Positions 13,601 to 33,448 are shown, counted from the stretch's first letter. The stretch is DNA of 64,000 nucleotides from Polychytrium aggregatum (GCF_025602895.1 NW_026516358.1:27037-91036), one strand, 5' to 3'. Translations and numbers: made by a program. Notes: generated by a model from the letters alone, not told the origin.

Positions 13601-15510
13601 GCACGGTCTCAAATGCCTGAATTAACTGCGATCCCTATCAGTACATCTCTTGAAACTCTGTTTTATTTCCATTGAAACCCATTGAGACCCTGTCTGAAGA
13701 ACCCAGTGCCTGCGCCACCGTGTCATTTGCGGCTGGCCCTCGAGACTGATACCATTTCGTGATCGTTACAGATCGCACCGGCAAACCATCAGCGACTCCC
13801 CAAGCACATGAAAAACAAGAGCCTCAACATTGTGACAGATACGCCAACCGGTCATCAGCAAACGAAAAAAGTGTCGTTTGAGTCGTCTCTTCGGTCACTG
13901 GCAACGCCCCTGACCCCATTCACGCCATTCACGCCGCTCACACCGCTAACTCCACGAACTCCAATGACCAAATCGGTACCAGCTTTGGAAAAATCCAATG
14001 GAAGCGGTATGGCTGCACCTGAACACACTGTGTCCGCCCAAATCGAATCCGGGGTCATGAGATTCAGATGAAGTTGCTCCCACTGTGCTGATATCAAAGT
14101 GTTTCACAGCCAATACCAAAGCTCACAGTGGAGCCAGGCAATCTTCGGACGTACGAGTCAATGAACCGGGGAAATGGCACCGCTCTGTCGATTCTCTCCA
14201 TTCAAATGCGAGCTGGTGAGTCTGGTCTTTACAAGACTAAGAAAGAGGGGTAGTTGCAACATACTGGGTCTGGAATCTGGATCTATACAGCGTGGCCGCA
14301 TTCGCACATTTTGATTCTCACTATTGCCATTCATCTAGTCTGTCCGAGAGCAACGTGCAGCTTGACAGGAAATCGCCAGTAGACCACAGAAGTGATATCT
14401 TGGCATCTGGAGTCGAGGGGCTGGCAATTGAATTGCGCCGGCTTCAGAAAGAGGCGGCCGCACAACGAGCGGCCAGTCTTGCAGTTGATCGTGAAGCGAT
14501 TTTGTCAAGGGAAATGAGGATCATAGAACTGAAGAAGATGCTCAATGGTGCGGTGCCCCTGATAGTATAACTTGTTTGCTTGACATTTGCAGTGCAGCTG
14601 ACCGTCCCCACCTTTGGAATCGCAAATCTAGAAGAGCGGACATCACCGGGTCAAGACGCTCTCGATCGTCTTGAGCTCAAGCGTCGTGCTGAAAATCGCC
14701 CGTATGTTCTCGACGACATGACGATCACGCAGCTTTGCCAAGAAAAAGTCGACATCAAGCGAGAGATATACGAGCTTAGAAAGTCTACCGAAACCGATCA
14801 ACAGGTATGCCGGGTCGTATAGCAGAGTATTGACGGGGCAGGAGATACAATGGTGAGTATGCCAATAATGGGTATGGCAATGGTATGATCCAGGGCTTTG
14901 CTTCATCGTCTATCAATATTCTCTGGATTCTAGAGCGGTTTCGAAGACCATGACATCTTGCGCGAGCTCTATCGAAGGTACTGTGAGATTCGTGCTCTGA
15001 TTGAGAAAAACGACGGTCAAGTTGCATCAGCAAAGGAATCAGCGTCTCTCGCTTCCATCAACTCACCGGCAACTGGCTCCATGGAAGCGTAAGTTGTTGG
15101 CAGAGATTGTCAGCCAGGATCGCGTGGTTCGGGGCGACGATTGAACCTGAAGGGAGAGCGAGCATACGGGCCGGCATTTGTGGCCATGCCTTACGTTGCT
15201 GATCAACTGCACGTGTGGCAGGTTGAAAAAACTGCGCTATGAAAAGAAGGTCCTGCAGATCAAGTTGCACGCCTATCAGGATGAATTCATGCAGCGGATG
15301 GGACGACCCGTGCAAACATCCAGAGATAGAGCTCCCATCCAAGTTGATTATTTGCGGTACAAGGTGAGTACTCATGTTCTGCGAGCTCAGATAGCATCTC
15401 TGATACTGGAAATTGGCCATTCTTGACTTCCTATCAATACTGAACTTGAGTGTCATCAGGAATTGAAAATGATCCTGAAGGAATACGAGCAACCGTGCCA
15501 AGAATCATAG
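10668..15510 (+). CDS. FAM13-like RhoGAP protein
   Basis: GTPase-activating protein for Rho-family GTPases. The likely start is ATG 10668 (MKKFLGTISFSGIGG). The RhoGAP domain lies in three exons: CEGVFRTAGSARVIRELREK at about 11208-11277 with the arginine finger in GVFR; ADVPAVATLFKQWLREIPEG at about 11400-11455; and MGIDNLAIVFGPTLFQC at about 11820-11870. A long disordered middle follows, including a TPFTPFTPLTPLTP run at about 13915-13965. The C-terminal exons match the FAM13 tail: DDMTITQLCQEKVDIKREIY (about 14716-14775), RELYRRYCEIRALIEKN (about 14960-15010), LKKLRYEKKVLQIKLHAYQ (about 15225-15280) and a final ELKMILKEYE ending at TAG 15508-15510. FAM13 pairs RhoGAP with exactly these C-terminal helices. 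The first RhoGAP exon shows a frame change near 11200. Confidence 0.75.
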
Positions 15511-15572
15511 CTACTATACCAGATTTCTTGAAAGACGTGTGATTGCAAAGCCTAAGCCTTATCGAAGGTGTG

Positions 15573-16008
15573 TTCGCACAACACGGCACCATCACTCGCC
15601 AAGGGAAAGTCTATGCAGCGATAAGGTTGCCAACCCAACTTCCCTGCTGGTCGCGCAGCCGAGGCCTGTGGGATTGTGGCTGGCCTTTGTGTGTATCGCA
15701 TCGTTTCATGAAGTACCGTTGTCAACATATGCGGTCGATACTCGTAAGCGATGATCAACTCGCACTCAGGATCGTGCTTACATTCGTGTTGCCACGACGA
15801 TTCAGGACTGGGACACGGGTGCGATGCATGGGCCTGATACCCGGGGGTGTAAAGCGTCTGGACCTCGAGAATGCTCTCGGGCACACAGGATCACAGGGTA
15901 GATGTGTGCGTGTTCAGAAGCCAGAGCCAGAGCCAGAACCAGAACCAGAGCCAGAACCAAAGAGGGGCCGTTGCGGCAGAGGCAGCAGCATCTACTCCAG
16001 CTTGGGAT
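15573..16008 (+). repeat. 435-bp dispersed repeat, copy B
   Basis: Inverted, near-identical partner of 5741-6175. It ends about 50 bases before the left terminus of the transposase-Fanzor element. It holds the same hexanucleotide run (AGAGCC/AGAACC) at about 15920-15960 coding PEPEPE in one frame. No protein family is recognised and its ends show no obvious inverted repeats. Confidence 0.75.
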
Positions 16009-16058
16009 GATTACGGTTATAACAAGCGAGCCAACCCTCCCACAGCACGTCCGGATTA

Positions 16059-16084
16059 CAGGCAATCCAATAAAAAACGGGACA
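16059..16084 (+). repeat. left terminal inverted repeat
   Basis: 26 bp beginning CAGGCAATCC and ending AAAAAACGGGACA, directly preceded by TA. Near-copies lie at the left ends of derivatives 38655 (minus) and 43010 (minus). The outer end of 50973 reads CAGTCTATCC and then the same inner block. Confidence 0.85.
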
Positions 16085-16142
16085 CCCGGATTTTTGACCA
16101 TTCATCGAATATTTTGTTACCCAAAACCATCGCGCGCTGGCC

Positions 16143-17075
16143 ATGACCATTCGCCACACATCCGACTTTCGCACCGCCGCATTGCGATGCTACGCCCTCA
16201 TCCATAGCCTGCGTAAGGTCGCCACCATATTCAGTGTATCCAAGAGCACCATCCATCGATGGCACCGAGGATGCAAGCTGGATGACCCATCCCGGGTCCC
16301 AGCTCGCAGATCCACTTTCTTCGAGCAGGCATGTCCAGTCATTCGCACCCTGATTGAACAGGACCCGTTCCAGACTGGTCCTGTGTTGCGATGCAAGCTC
16401 GAGTCCATCCTCCAGAGGAAAGTATCACTCTCACTCTGCCACACTGCCATCCACCGAGCAGGTCTCTCACACAAGAGGGCAACACACCTCTACAAGTCCA
16501 AGCGACTGGATGAGCGAGTGGCACAGTTCAGGGACCAGGCCCGCTCCATTGACCCACGACGATTCGTTTTTGTCGACGAGACAGGGATCAGGAGATCCAT
16601 TTTCCCTCTTTACGGATACTCACCGAAGGGTGCTCCGCTTCGCCAGCGCAATCACATGAAGCACAAGTCTGTCTCGGCTGCATTTGCCATCAACCACTCT
16701 GGTGTGCTGCATCGCATGTACATCCCCACATCATTCAAGACACACTCGATGGTCGAGTTCTTTGAGCGAGCGAGCTTCCCAGACGACTCTGTGATTGTGA
16801 TGGACAATGTCAGCATGCACAAGACAATGCCTGTCCTGGACTGCATCGAGCGCCGAGGATGGTCAGTGATCTTCACCCCACCTGCCTCGCCCGACTTCAA
16901 TCCCATCGAGAACTTCTTTGGGATTGTGAAGCATCAGTACAGGAAGGCAGCAGCGCTGAACGCCTCCGAGGGGTTCAAGATCGGGATGGTGACCCTGTTT
17001 GAGTCTGCCGTTCGGAGGGTGCTTCCAGATGTCTTCCCACGGCTGATTGAGCGAGCGATGCGCTTCTGGGGTTGA
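16143..17075 (+). CDS. Tc1/mariner-type DD34E transposase
   Basis: 310 residues, uninterrupted from ATG 16143 to TGA 17073-17075. A helix-turn-helix lies at about residues 17-42 (IHSLRKVATIFSVSKSTIHR), followed by a linker and a second DNA-binding region. The catalytic core has D145 in FVFVDETGI, D221 in VIVMDNVSMHK and E256 in PDFNPIENFFG. There are 34 residues between the second D and the E, the DD34E signature of Tc1-type enzymes in the IS630/Tc1/mariner superfamily. All three catalytic residues are present, so activity is plausible. The ORF starts 59 bases inside the left inverted repeat. The Fanzor gene follows 252 bases downstream on the same strand. Confidence 0.92.
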   Translation: MTIRHTSDFRTAALRCYALIHSLRKVATIFSVSKSTIHRWHRGCKLDDPSRVPARRSTFFEQACPVIRTLIEQDPFQTGPVLRCKLESILQRKVSLSLCHTAIHRAGLSHKRATHLYKSKRLDERVAQFRDQARSIDPRRFVFVDETGIRRSIFPLYGYSPKGAPLRQRNHMKHKSVSAAFAINHSGVLHRMYIPTSFKTHSMVEFFERASFPDDSVIVMDNVSMHKTMPVLDCIERRGWSVIFTPPASPDFNPIENFFGIVKHQYRKAAALNASEGFKIGMVTLFESAVRRVLPDVFPRLIERAMRFWG

Positions 17076-17327
17076 GTTCCCTCCAATCAAGCCGCCGTTC
17101 TCACGTTCACATCCCTGGCTTGAGCCTCTCGGCGATTTTTGAACAGGGTCACTTCCCCAACCAGCCCGCAAAGACGGGCTCCTGCTCTCGGGTATAAATG
17201 CCACACCTTCGTCCTGCTGCTTTCTTCCCTCATCTCGCCTTGATCTGATCATCGCGCTATTGTACGATAAAAAAAAGTCTCTGCTCTGACCAGTACCACT
17301 GGCAGGCATCCAGCATCCTCTGCCCCC
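17076..17327 (+). promoter_or_regulatory. Fanzor promoter region with TATA box
   Basis: 252 non-coding bases between transposase stop and Fanzor start. TATAAA lies at 17193-17198, about 130 bases before the Fanzor ATG. A C/T-rich stretch follows, the usual fungal initiator context. This suggests that Fanzor is transcribed independently of the transposase. Confidence 0.55.
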
Positions 17328-19700
17328 ATGCCTCCGAAGCGCAAGGGTACCGGTGATGGCCAGCCTCGGCCACCCAGGCCCAAGAAAGCCAAGTCACAGT
17401 CGGAGCCTGTCTCTGGTTCGTATTCTGATCCCACGCATGCTTGTTTCTCTGTTGCTCCGTCGCTCACCACCACTGCTTCTGCAGATCCAATGGATGTCGA
17501 TCCCACCGAGCCTGGTCCATCTACTTCCTCGAGTACCGGCAAGCGATGTCGCCAGTGCGATGGCACCGATCACGAACGCTGCAACACCAGCAAGTGTCCC
17601 AAATACCGGCCCCTCAAGAGCTCTGTCGTCCCACTCGTGGATGGAAGGTCATCCGCCCCTCAGTTCAGCTGCTTCAAGCAGACGATGGATAGCTGTTGTC
17701 TCAATCCCGCTCTCCGCGACAAGATCCAGGCCACCGTCGAGGCCATGACCCAGATCCAGTTCGAGGCATCCAGGCTGCTCAACCTGCATATCCTCCGGTG
17801 CATCGAGCAGGATCTTCCCGTCCCCGTCATCTCCAAGTCCACCCCTGCTTTCATCCGCCAATGCTTCACGATTGTCCAGGCCGATGCCCTCTCCCCGACC
17901 GGGGACAACGAGAAATACAACGAGCATCTGGTCGCTTCCTTTCGCGACTACCAGACCACTCGGCACGCAGACCTGCCTCCGGCCCCTCGTCTGCCTGATG
18001 GTGCTCACAGTCAGCTTCTCACACTGGCTGTCAACGCCTATGCCACCAACTGCACCACCCACCTCGACCTGGCCTACTGGCGACTCCTTCGCCGCTTCTG
18101 CGCTGCCGTCTTCCCTGCCAACAAGCACAAGCACGAAGCCATCGAGGCCTGTCTCGAGCTCTTCGAGAAACCAGGGCAGACTCCACCCAAGGCCGATCTC
18201 GAGTTCCTCTATCCAGACTTTGGCCACGTCCTGGACGAGTTTCGGTACAGCAGCGACCAGGACCGCTTCCGGGCCCTCCATCGCCTCTCACACCATGTGG
18301 GAATCCTCGCCCGGGACAAGATGGTCGACAATGTCCACAAGTGGATCGACTGTGACATGCCCGCCCTCCGAGTCACCGAGCTGCAGCGCCAGGCCAAGCT
18401 GGACGAGCTCACTACCCAAGGCATTCCCTCCGACGACAAGCGATTCACCACGGCCAAGTCTGAGCTCGGCACCACCAAGGCCAAGATCAACAAGCTGGCA
18501 TCCAGGATCAACTGGGCACTCAAGCAGCTCACTCTTGACACTCCTCCGGCCGTGTGCACGATGGTCCCTCTGTGCACAGCCAAGGCCAAGTATGTCAAGA
18601 TCGACACCGTCACTCTTTGGCAACTCCTGGGTCCAAAGAAGCGCCTTGGACTCACCAGGGACAAGCTCAAGGAAGAAGGTGATGACGGTGTCAACAACCA
18701 GGATCGTCTCTGGCGCAGTTGCTTCAAGCTGCGTAGTTCCCTCTTCCAAGAGCGGGACGTGAACAAGAAACTGTTCAACTACGAGATCAGTACCGATGGA
18801 ATTGGATGCACCATCGGTCTCGTCAAGTTTCTGCCTCGAACCGATCACACCGAGACCATCGAGCCTCCTCCGACTGCCGAGCAGCGTATCCAGACCCACA
18901 TCGGCGACCCAGACCCCAACAGGACCACTTGGATTGGCATCGATCCTGGAGTCGGCTCCATCTTCACGGCGGTCATCCAAGCACCGAGCCACCAAGACGA
19001 GGTGGTCTCGTTCTCCAATGGTCACTATCAGCAAATGTGTGGCCATACGTCCAATACTGAGTGGCACAACACCATGAAGTATCGACTCAGCATCGAGACC
19101 TAGATGTCGACCACCCCCTCGCCCAAGGTGTCGTCCTCGGAGGCCTTCAAGATCCATCTCGCCCATGTCCTGCGACCGGAGCTGCGAGTGCAGCTCGACT
19201 TCCACCTTGGCAAGAAGGCCCGTCACCATCGCTTCACGGGCCACAGGAGACGCCAAGTGGCCGTCGACAGGATGTGTAAGTCGGTCCTGAAGCACGCCCC
19301 GATACGGACCGATGTGGTGATCGCCTTTGGCAATGCGTCATGGCGTCAAGGCAAGGGCTATGCATCCAGCCCTCGGAGGCAGCGGTTTGCTCGGTACTTT
19401 GAGCAATTCGAGCACCACCGACGCCGTCCCAATCACCATCATGGAAGCGTCAAGGTGGCCTCGACGAACGAGTTCAACACCTCGCAAGTGTGCTCCAAGT
19501 GCCTGGAGCCAGTTCGGTTGGAAGGACTCGATGCGCCCAGTGTTGCGAATTCCCACTTTGTCAGGAGCTGCAAGAATCCCAGCTGCCGGACAGTGTGGAA
19601 TCGCGACGTCAATGCGGCGCGCAACATGATCACAGTATGCAGGTCGATTGTGGAGACCGGAGAGCGACCGGTGGTCTTCACTCGGAGGCTGCCAAAGTGA
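17328..19700 (+). CDS. Fanzor (eukaryotic TnpB-like RNA-guided nuclease), one in-frame TAG
   Basis: A single frame of 790 codons from ATG 17328 to TGA 19698-19700, broken only by TAG at 19101-19103 (codon 592). The N-terminus is basic (PPKRKG, PRPKKAK), a likely nuclear localisation signal, with a zinc-knuckle-like C74-x2-C77-x4-H82-x2-C85. A long helical region follows. RuvC-I is WIGIDPGVGSIF with D539. Past the stop come VVIAFGNASW, a candidate catalytic Glu715 in TNEFNTSQVC, the TnpB-type zinc finger C722/C725/C748/C753, and RuvC-III D760 in WNRDVNAARNM. The family is RNA-guided DNA nucleases related to IS605/IS607 TnpB; Fanzor genes carried by Tc1/mariner elements have been described. The TAG separates RuvC-I from the rest, so without readthrough the nuclease would be dead. 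The surrounding frame shows no other damage, so the break is recent, is read through, or is a base-call error. Confidence 0.88.
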
Positions 19701-19797
19701 TCTGTTTTATTTCTTGTGGCTTTGCTTGACGCAAGCACAGCACATACTACTGTTCATGGAAACGGCTATATTGTCCCGTTTTTTTCTGAATAAAGTG
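19701..19797 (+). ncRNA. candidate Fanzor guide-RNA scaffold region (3' end of element)
   Basis: The 97 bases between the Fanzor stop and the right end of the element. In TnpB and Fanzor systems the guide RNA scaffold overlaps or follows the nuclease 3' end and runs to the element boundary. This is inferred from position. The sequence evidence is that derivatives at 42711-43010, 38224-38655 and 44490-44755 keep recognisable versions of this segment together with the last Fanzor codons. I have not folded it. Confidence 0.4.
19772..19797 (-). repeat. right terminal inverted repeat
   Basis: 26 bp; read on the minus strand it begins CACTTTATTC and ends AAAAAACGGGACA, and it is followed outward by TA at 19798-19799. 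The 42711 derivative has the same outer block (CACTTTA after TA). Confidence 0.85.
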
Positions 19798-19981
19798 TAA
19801 GCTGCAGTTTGATACGCATTAGGCAAATTCTTGGGGATTGTTTGCAAGTGGCTCGGGGGCGACCATCGGCTCATGTGGTGATGTCGCTTTTGTCCCATAT
19901 CCCAAGGCCTCTCGGGTGCTCAGAGCACCTCCGAAGCGCCGAAATGAGACAGTGGACGCCGGGAATCGGTAGCGTGCAGTA

Positions 19982-21146
19982 CTAATTGTGGCCCCGTGAC
20001 ATGAGAACTCTGTCCGATAACCCGGCAAGATTATTCATAAGTTGGTGGAGCTGGCTGTAGTGGCCCATGATCTCTCGGGTAGACTCTCGAATTCGAGGAT
20101 CCTGCGAAATAGAACGGTGGTCCAGTGAGCCGCTCGGAGGTGGATACAGCGCCCTGATTCCGAGAGCTGGAGCCATACACACGGTTCGGGCTGGTGCCGA
20201 TGCGGCAAAATGGAAAGCTTGTCGATAAAGCTGCGATGCCCCCACATACCATCTTGGCATACTCTGTCATTTCCATCAAGCCGACCCACTCCGCGACGCC
20301 TATCCGATCCTTGCTCGTTTCAGTCAGATGTAAGAGTGAATACAACAGTTCGACAGCCGGTCTATCGATTTCATGCGAGAGCCCAGCGATTCCACGGGAT
20401 TAGCAAATGCATAAAAGATCAATCCCTGTCTCTGACTGCGATCAGAGGCTGCTGGTTCCCGGAAACATCAGTGTCTACCTTTGTGCCTCACGTTGGACGT
20501 AGAGGAAGCTCTTTGGGCTCGGCTGCTTGAGATTGAGCAGAATTGGCTGCAGATGAGAAAGTGTTGCGTCGATGTTGCTCTTGAGCTCGTGGAGATATTG
20601 AAGTTTTGATTCTAGGAGGAATTCGCTGCTGCGTCAGACAACGGAACCCCAACATGCCCCCGAGGCTCCAGCGCTATTGGACAGGGCCGATCTCATCGAG
20701 CCGACCAAGGTGAGCTGGCCCACTAGAGCAGATCCGAATACCTATCACCCTGTAGGCACCGGTCTCGGTCGCGAGGCCACGATTGATGCTATGAGCTCAG
20801 TACCCAGATCTTCGGAATAGGCCAGGTCATGAATAGCTTCGTGGCGCCTCACATGCGCCAGGCTTTGGTTGAGCTGTGAAACCCCCCTCCCGAAAATATA
20901 GATGCAGAGCGAGCCGTGCAACATGAGCGCAAGGGCCGCAGATGCAATGGACTTTTCATCGACAAGCCTCGTTGGTGTGCGGCAACAACAACGTACCTCT
21001 CCGATCGAGTGCTGGAGCTCAAACAGCTGCGTCAGAGTTTCTGCCCATCCGCTCGCGGACCCTTGGGCTGTGCCGTCTGGATGCAAAGTGTCGGCGGCGA
21101 GTCCCAGGCGCTCTGCTTCTTCCAGAACATTGGCGTATGAATTCAT
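19982..21146 (-). CDS. Unrecognised multi-exon helical protein (weak HAUS2-like order)
   Basis: Starts at ATG 21146 (MNSYANVLEEAERLGLAADT); the first exon ends FELQHSIGE before a GTACGT donor near 20995. Later exons include LQYLHELKSNIDATLSHLQP (about 20525-20610), ELLYSLLHLTETSKDRIG (about 20290-20345) and a last exon RESTREIMGHYSQLHQLMNN ending SRGHN at TAG 19982-19984. The protein is short, helical and mostly coiled coil. The order of helices is reminiscent of the augmin subunit HAUS2, but I cannot claim identity. Its 5' end is 233 bases from the divergent XMAP215 gene. Confidence 0.5.
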
Positions 21147-21379
21147 GGTGATGGACCAGAACAGGCGACAGCAATCGAGGGCGAATGGCTGTCGAAGTGA
21201 ACAACAAGCAAGGGCTGGCGCAAGTCTGGGTTGGTGGCGCCCGATTTGGTATTATTGACTCCCTGGGTGTCGCCTGCTCTCGCTCGTCCTCGTTCGCTGT
21301 CGCCGGCCCTCGCTGGTGGTCTTGTCGCATCGTCTGGCTTGCCCGCCAGCGTCCAACACCTGCACCTGCATCTGAACTC

Positions 21380-31113
<9,734 letters not shown>

Positions 31114-33023
31114 TGCTAGAATCGATGGTGCAGTGTGAACTGAGCGCTCTCTCTGGGCTGGTCATGACTATATTTTTTTTCTGGACCCTGAATACACCGC
31201 CGCCATGACCAAACAGCGTGTCCAAGGAACTGGGGCGGAACAGCTCGGTTGACCCGGCTATCTTGATATCGAGCAGCCACAGAAACTGTCTGGATGGTCG
31301 AATGCACGCACCACACCTCCCGCATCGCAACATCAATGCCAATCGAGCATAGTCGCAAGATATTGACCTAGTATATCCAGGATGATGCCTCCCAAACCAA
31401 CCAAATCCACTGGGCTGCCCACGAAGACAAGAGTGCAATCGCCCGGCCTATCCTCCAGGGCCAGCAGAACACTGCAATGGACACTCGGGATACACCGTCC
31501 CGTTTCGCTCTGAAAAAGCCGCAGCAACCCTGCGGTTTGCTGTGCCTGAATGCGCTCGTGGTTGTTGAGTTCGCAAGAGCATCACCACTTTGTCAGTCCT
31601 CTGCCGGCCGAGCCGAGCAAAGTGATCCAAGAGTTCCGCCAAGCTCAGGGCACAAAGGGAGACTTGGCATTGCTTCTGGGCCAAAGATTTTCAGTCGAAC
31701 GAGACACATTCCCAGTAAACCGTGATCGTCTGCCACTAGATACGTCGGCGGGATGTCGGCCGGTTTCCGGGTCTGCTCAGCGCCGGGGCCTCATTGCTGT
31801 GCTCGGCAAGGCGGGTGTGGATTTGCCGGATCATGGCGACGATTGATTCAGAGCTATGCAGCTGCATTGATGACGGTTGGCTTTCGGTCATTCTCCTTGC
31901 GTTGAGATGAATTCCTGAAGTAGTTGAATTCGATTAAGCGAAGGAAGCAAAATCAGCCCTCGCCGCTATCCGTGCTGCTCATCAAAGCGGCTCCCTACCA
32001 AGTCGAACATGCGTGTGCTGGCGGTCTCTCAGTTTTTCGATGACATCCAACTTGGACTCGAACTGTGGAGCGTACCGAACGGCGAGTACGCTGTGAAAGA
32101 ATACCGAGTCATCCGCCTTCCGCTTGGCGACTCTGACATTCGCGGGGAAAGTTAGATACCGATGAGAGCCCATCAACCAGACACAACCGCCAGTGGCCAG
32201 GCAGATCATCAATCGGCATGGAGACGATCACCGCCTTAGTCGCCGAAGCTATCGACTTACCTGGCCTCTGGGAGAGACCGGAACTTGAGCCAATAGACAT
32301 CGGTGAGCCGATCATGATCATGATCGTCAATAAACCCATACCTATCTCACAGCGGCGCATATTGCCCAGTCGACGAGTGGAGAAGACATGTGGGTCAATA
32401 TCCATTCTCCGAGCTTTGATCAGGAAACGAGGATCCCAGTCGCCGATCCTCCTACTGATTCTGTCATCGATTCAACCATCGATTCAACCATCGACTCAAC
32501 CGCGGACTCAACCATCGACACATCTGTCGATTCATCTTCCGATTCCCCACTTACGACCGGTGCATCAAGGCCGGACGAGTGCGATCCAGGATGATGTTTC
32601 TGCGGGTCGCTACTTACTCCTCGATTTTGCCATGGACAGAAAACAGATCCAAGAGCTCTTTGGTGACGCCCAAGGCCGGAACGTTTTCGACGATCAAGTA
32701 TCTATCCGTGCCAGTGCATCGCTAAGTTCGAATAGCTGGATAATGCACCCTCGCCGACAACTGACGGCTGATGCTCGGTGAAGATCGGCTCGCTCGCGCA
32801 CTGACCTAGATTCGTCGTTGATGGTGTAGACTGCAGCCAGAGCGTTTGGGATGAGCAACCAACAACAAGAATGGCCGCCAGGGCAACAGATCGCCCTGAT
32901 TCGCTTTGGACTTGAGGTGCGGCATCAACACAGTCCGCTCACCTCGACGAGCACGCTCCTTTCCGAGCTTGCGCATTGGTGCAGCCTCGATACTGAGCAA
33001 TATTGTTTCGCCAGGGGGCTACG
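31114..33023. other. no recognised gene; scattered open frames
   Basis: 1.9 kb between XMAP215 and the next small ORF. A plus-strand frame at 31382-31513 (MMPPKPTKSTGLPTKTRVQS) and another at 31550-31846 (HHFVSPLPAEPSKVIQEFRQ) look protein-like and could be exons of one small gene. A third, 32218-32781, overlaps the 12-bp repeat. None has a family I recognise. The region may also hold 3' sequence of XMAP215. Confidence 0.4.
32455..32550 (+). repeat. 12-bp tandem repeat (GATTCAACCATC-type)
   Basis: About seven imperfect copies of a 12-mer. In one frame it codes DSTI/DSVI/DSTA units (within a 68-codon ORF at 32388-32594), and in another it codes Gln/Pro/Ser. Being a multiple of three, it keeps any reading frame. 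Confidence 0.8.
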
Positions 33024-33356
33024 ATGAGCACCGAACCGACCGGGAGCGGTGAGGAGAAGAGCAGGAGGAAGGGCAAGGAGAGGGCTCTCGCAACCACCCT
33101 CATCCCGCGGACCGATCACATCTCGGCCCTTTTGCACCCCGGTCGAATCACCACCAGCGATATCGGGCTATCGGGTGGAGAGATTGTTTCGGTTGCTGCT
33201 TCGTTATACGCAGACACGGTCGCAAATAAGCCATGCAAGTCGACTGAGAGTGCACCTTACGATTTCGCCTGTGCACTCACCCTAATCACCCGCTATTACT
33301 TTTGGTTGACCCGCATAACCACTGCGCTGGACTCTGACTACATCGATTTCGCATAG
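33024..33356 (+). CDS. Hypothetical small protein
   Basis: 110-codon open frame starting MSTEPTGSGEEKSRRKGKER with a basic, disordered head and a more hydrophobic C-terminal half (FACALTLITRYYFWLTRIT). It ends 92 bases before the PPP4R4 start. It may be real, or an upstream exon or leader of that gene. No family recognised. Confidence 0.3.
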   Translation: MSTEPTGSGEEKSRRKGKERALATTLIPRTDHISALLHPGRITTSDIGLSGGEIVSVAASLYADTVANKPCKSTESAPYDFACALTLITRYYFWLTRITTALDSDYIDFA

Positions 33357-33448
33357 CCAGCAACTTGCTGTCCTTCCTCTCTCCTCATTCGCTGCTACTT
33401 TCGTCGCTTCCCTTCCCGCTTCCGTGCGGCTGCTGATAGCTACAGCCC

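Larger units (their letters stand above)
16059..19797 (+). mobile_element. Complete Tc1/mariner (IS630-superfamily) element carrying transposase and Fanzor
   Basis: A 3,739-bp element. Its 26-bp ends (16059-16084 and 19772-19797) form inverted repeats: both begin CA and share the inner block AAAAAACGGGACA, with 18-19 of 26 bases identical overall. It is flanked by TA on both sides (16057-16058 and 19798-19799), the target duplication expected for Tc1/mariner insertion. Inside, in one orientation, are an intact DD34E transposase and a Fanzor gene with its own TATA box. It sits between the 3' ends of two host genes. The limits are supported independently by deletion derivatives at 38224-38655 and 42711-43010, which join these same two ends. 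Confidence 0.88.

Noticed and set aside
19076-19103. A GT...AG segment (GTATCG to CCTAG) that could splice out the Fanzor TAG
   Set aside because: Only about 25 bases long and not a multiple of three; too short for an intron and it would break the downstream frame.
18288-19295. 335-codon minus-strand open frame
   Set aside because: Antisense shadow of the GC-rich Fanzor gene; no domain.
32455-32550. Possible CRISPR-like array
   Set aside because: A contiguous 12-bp tandem repeat without spacers, in a eukaryotic context.
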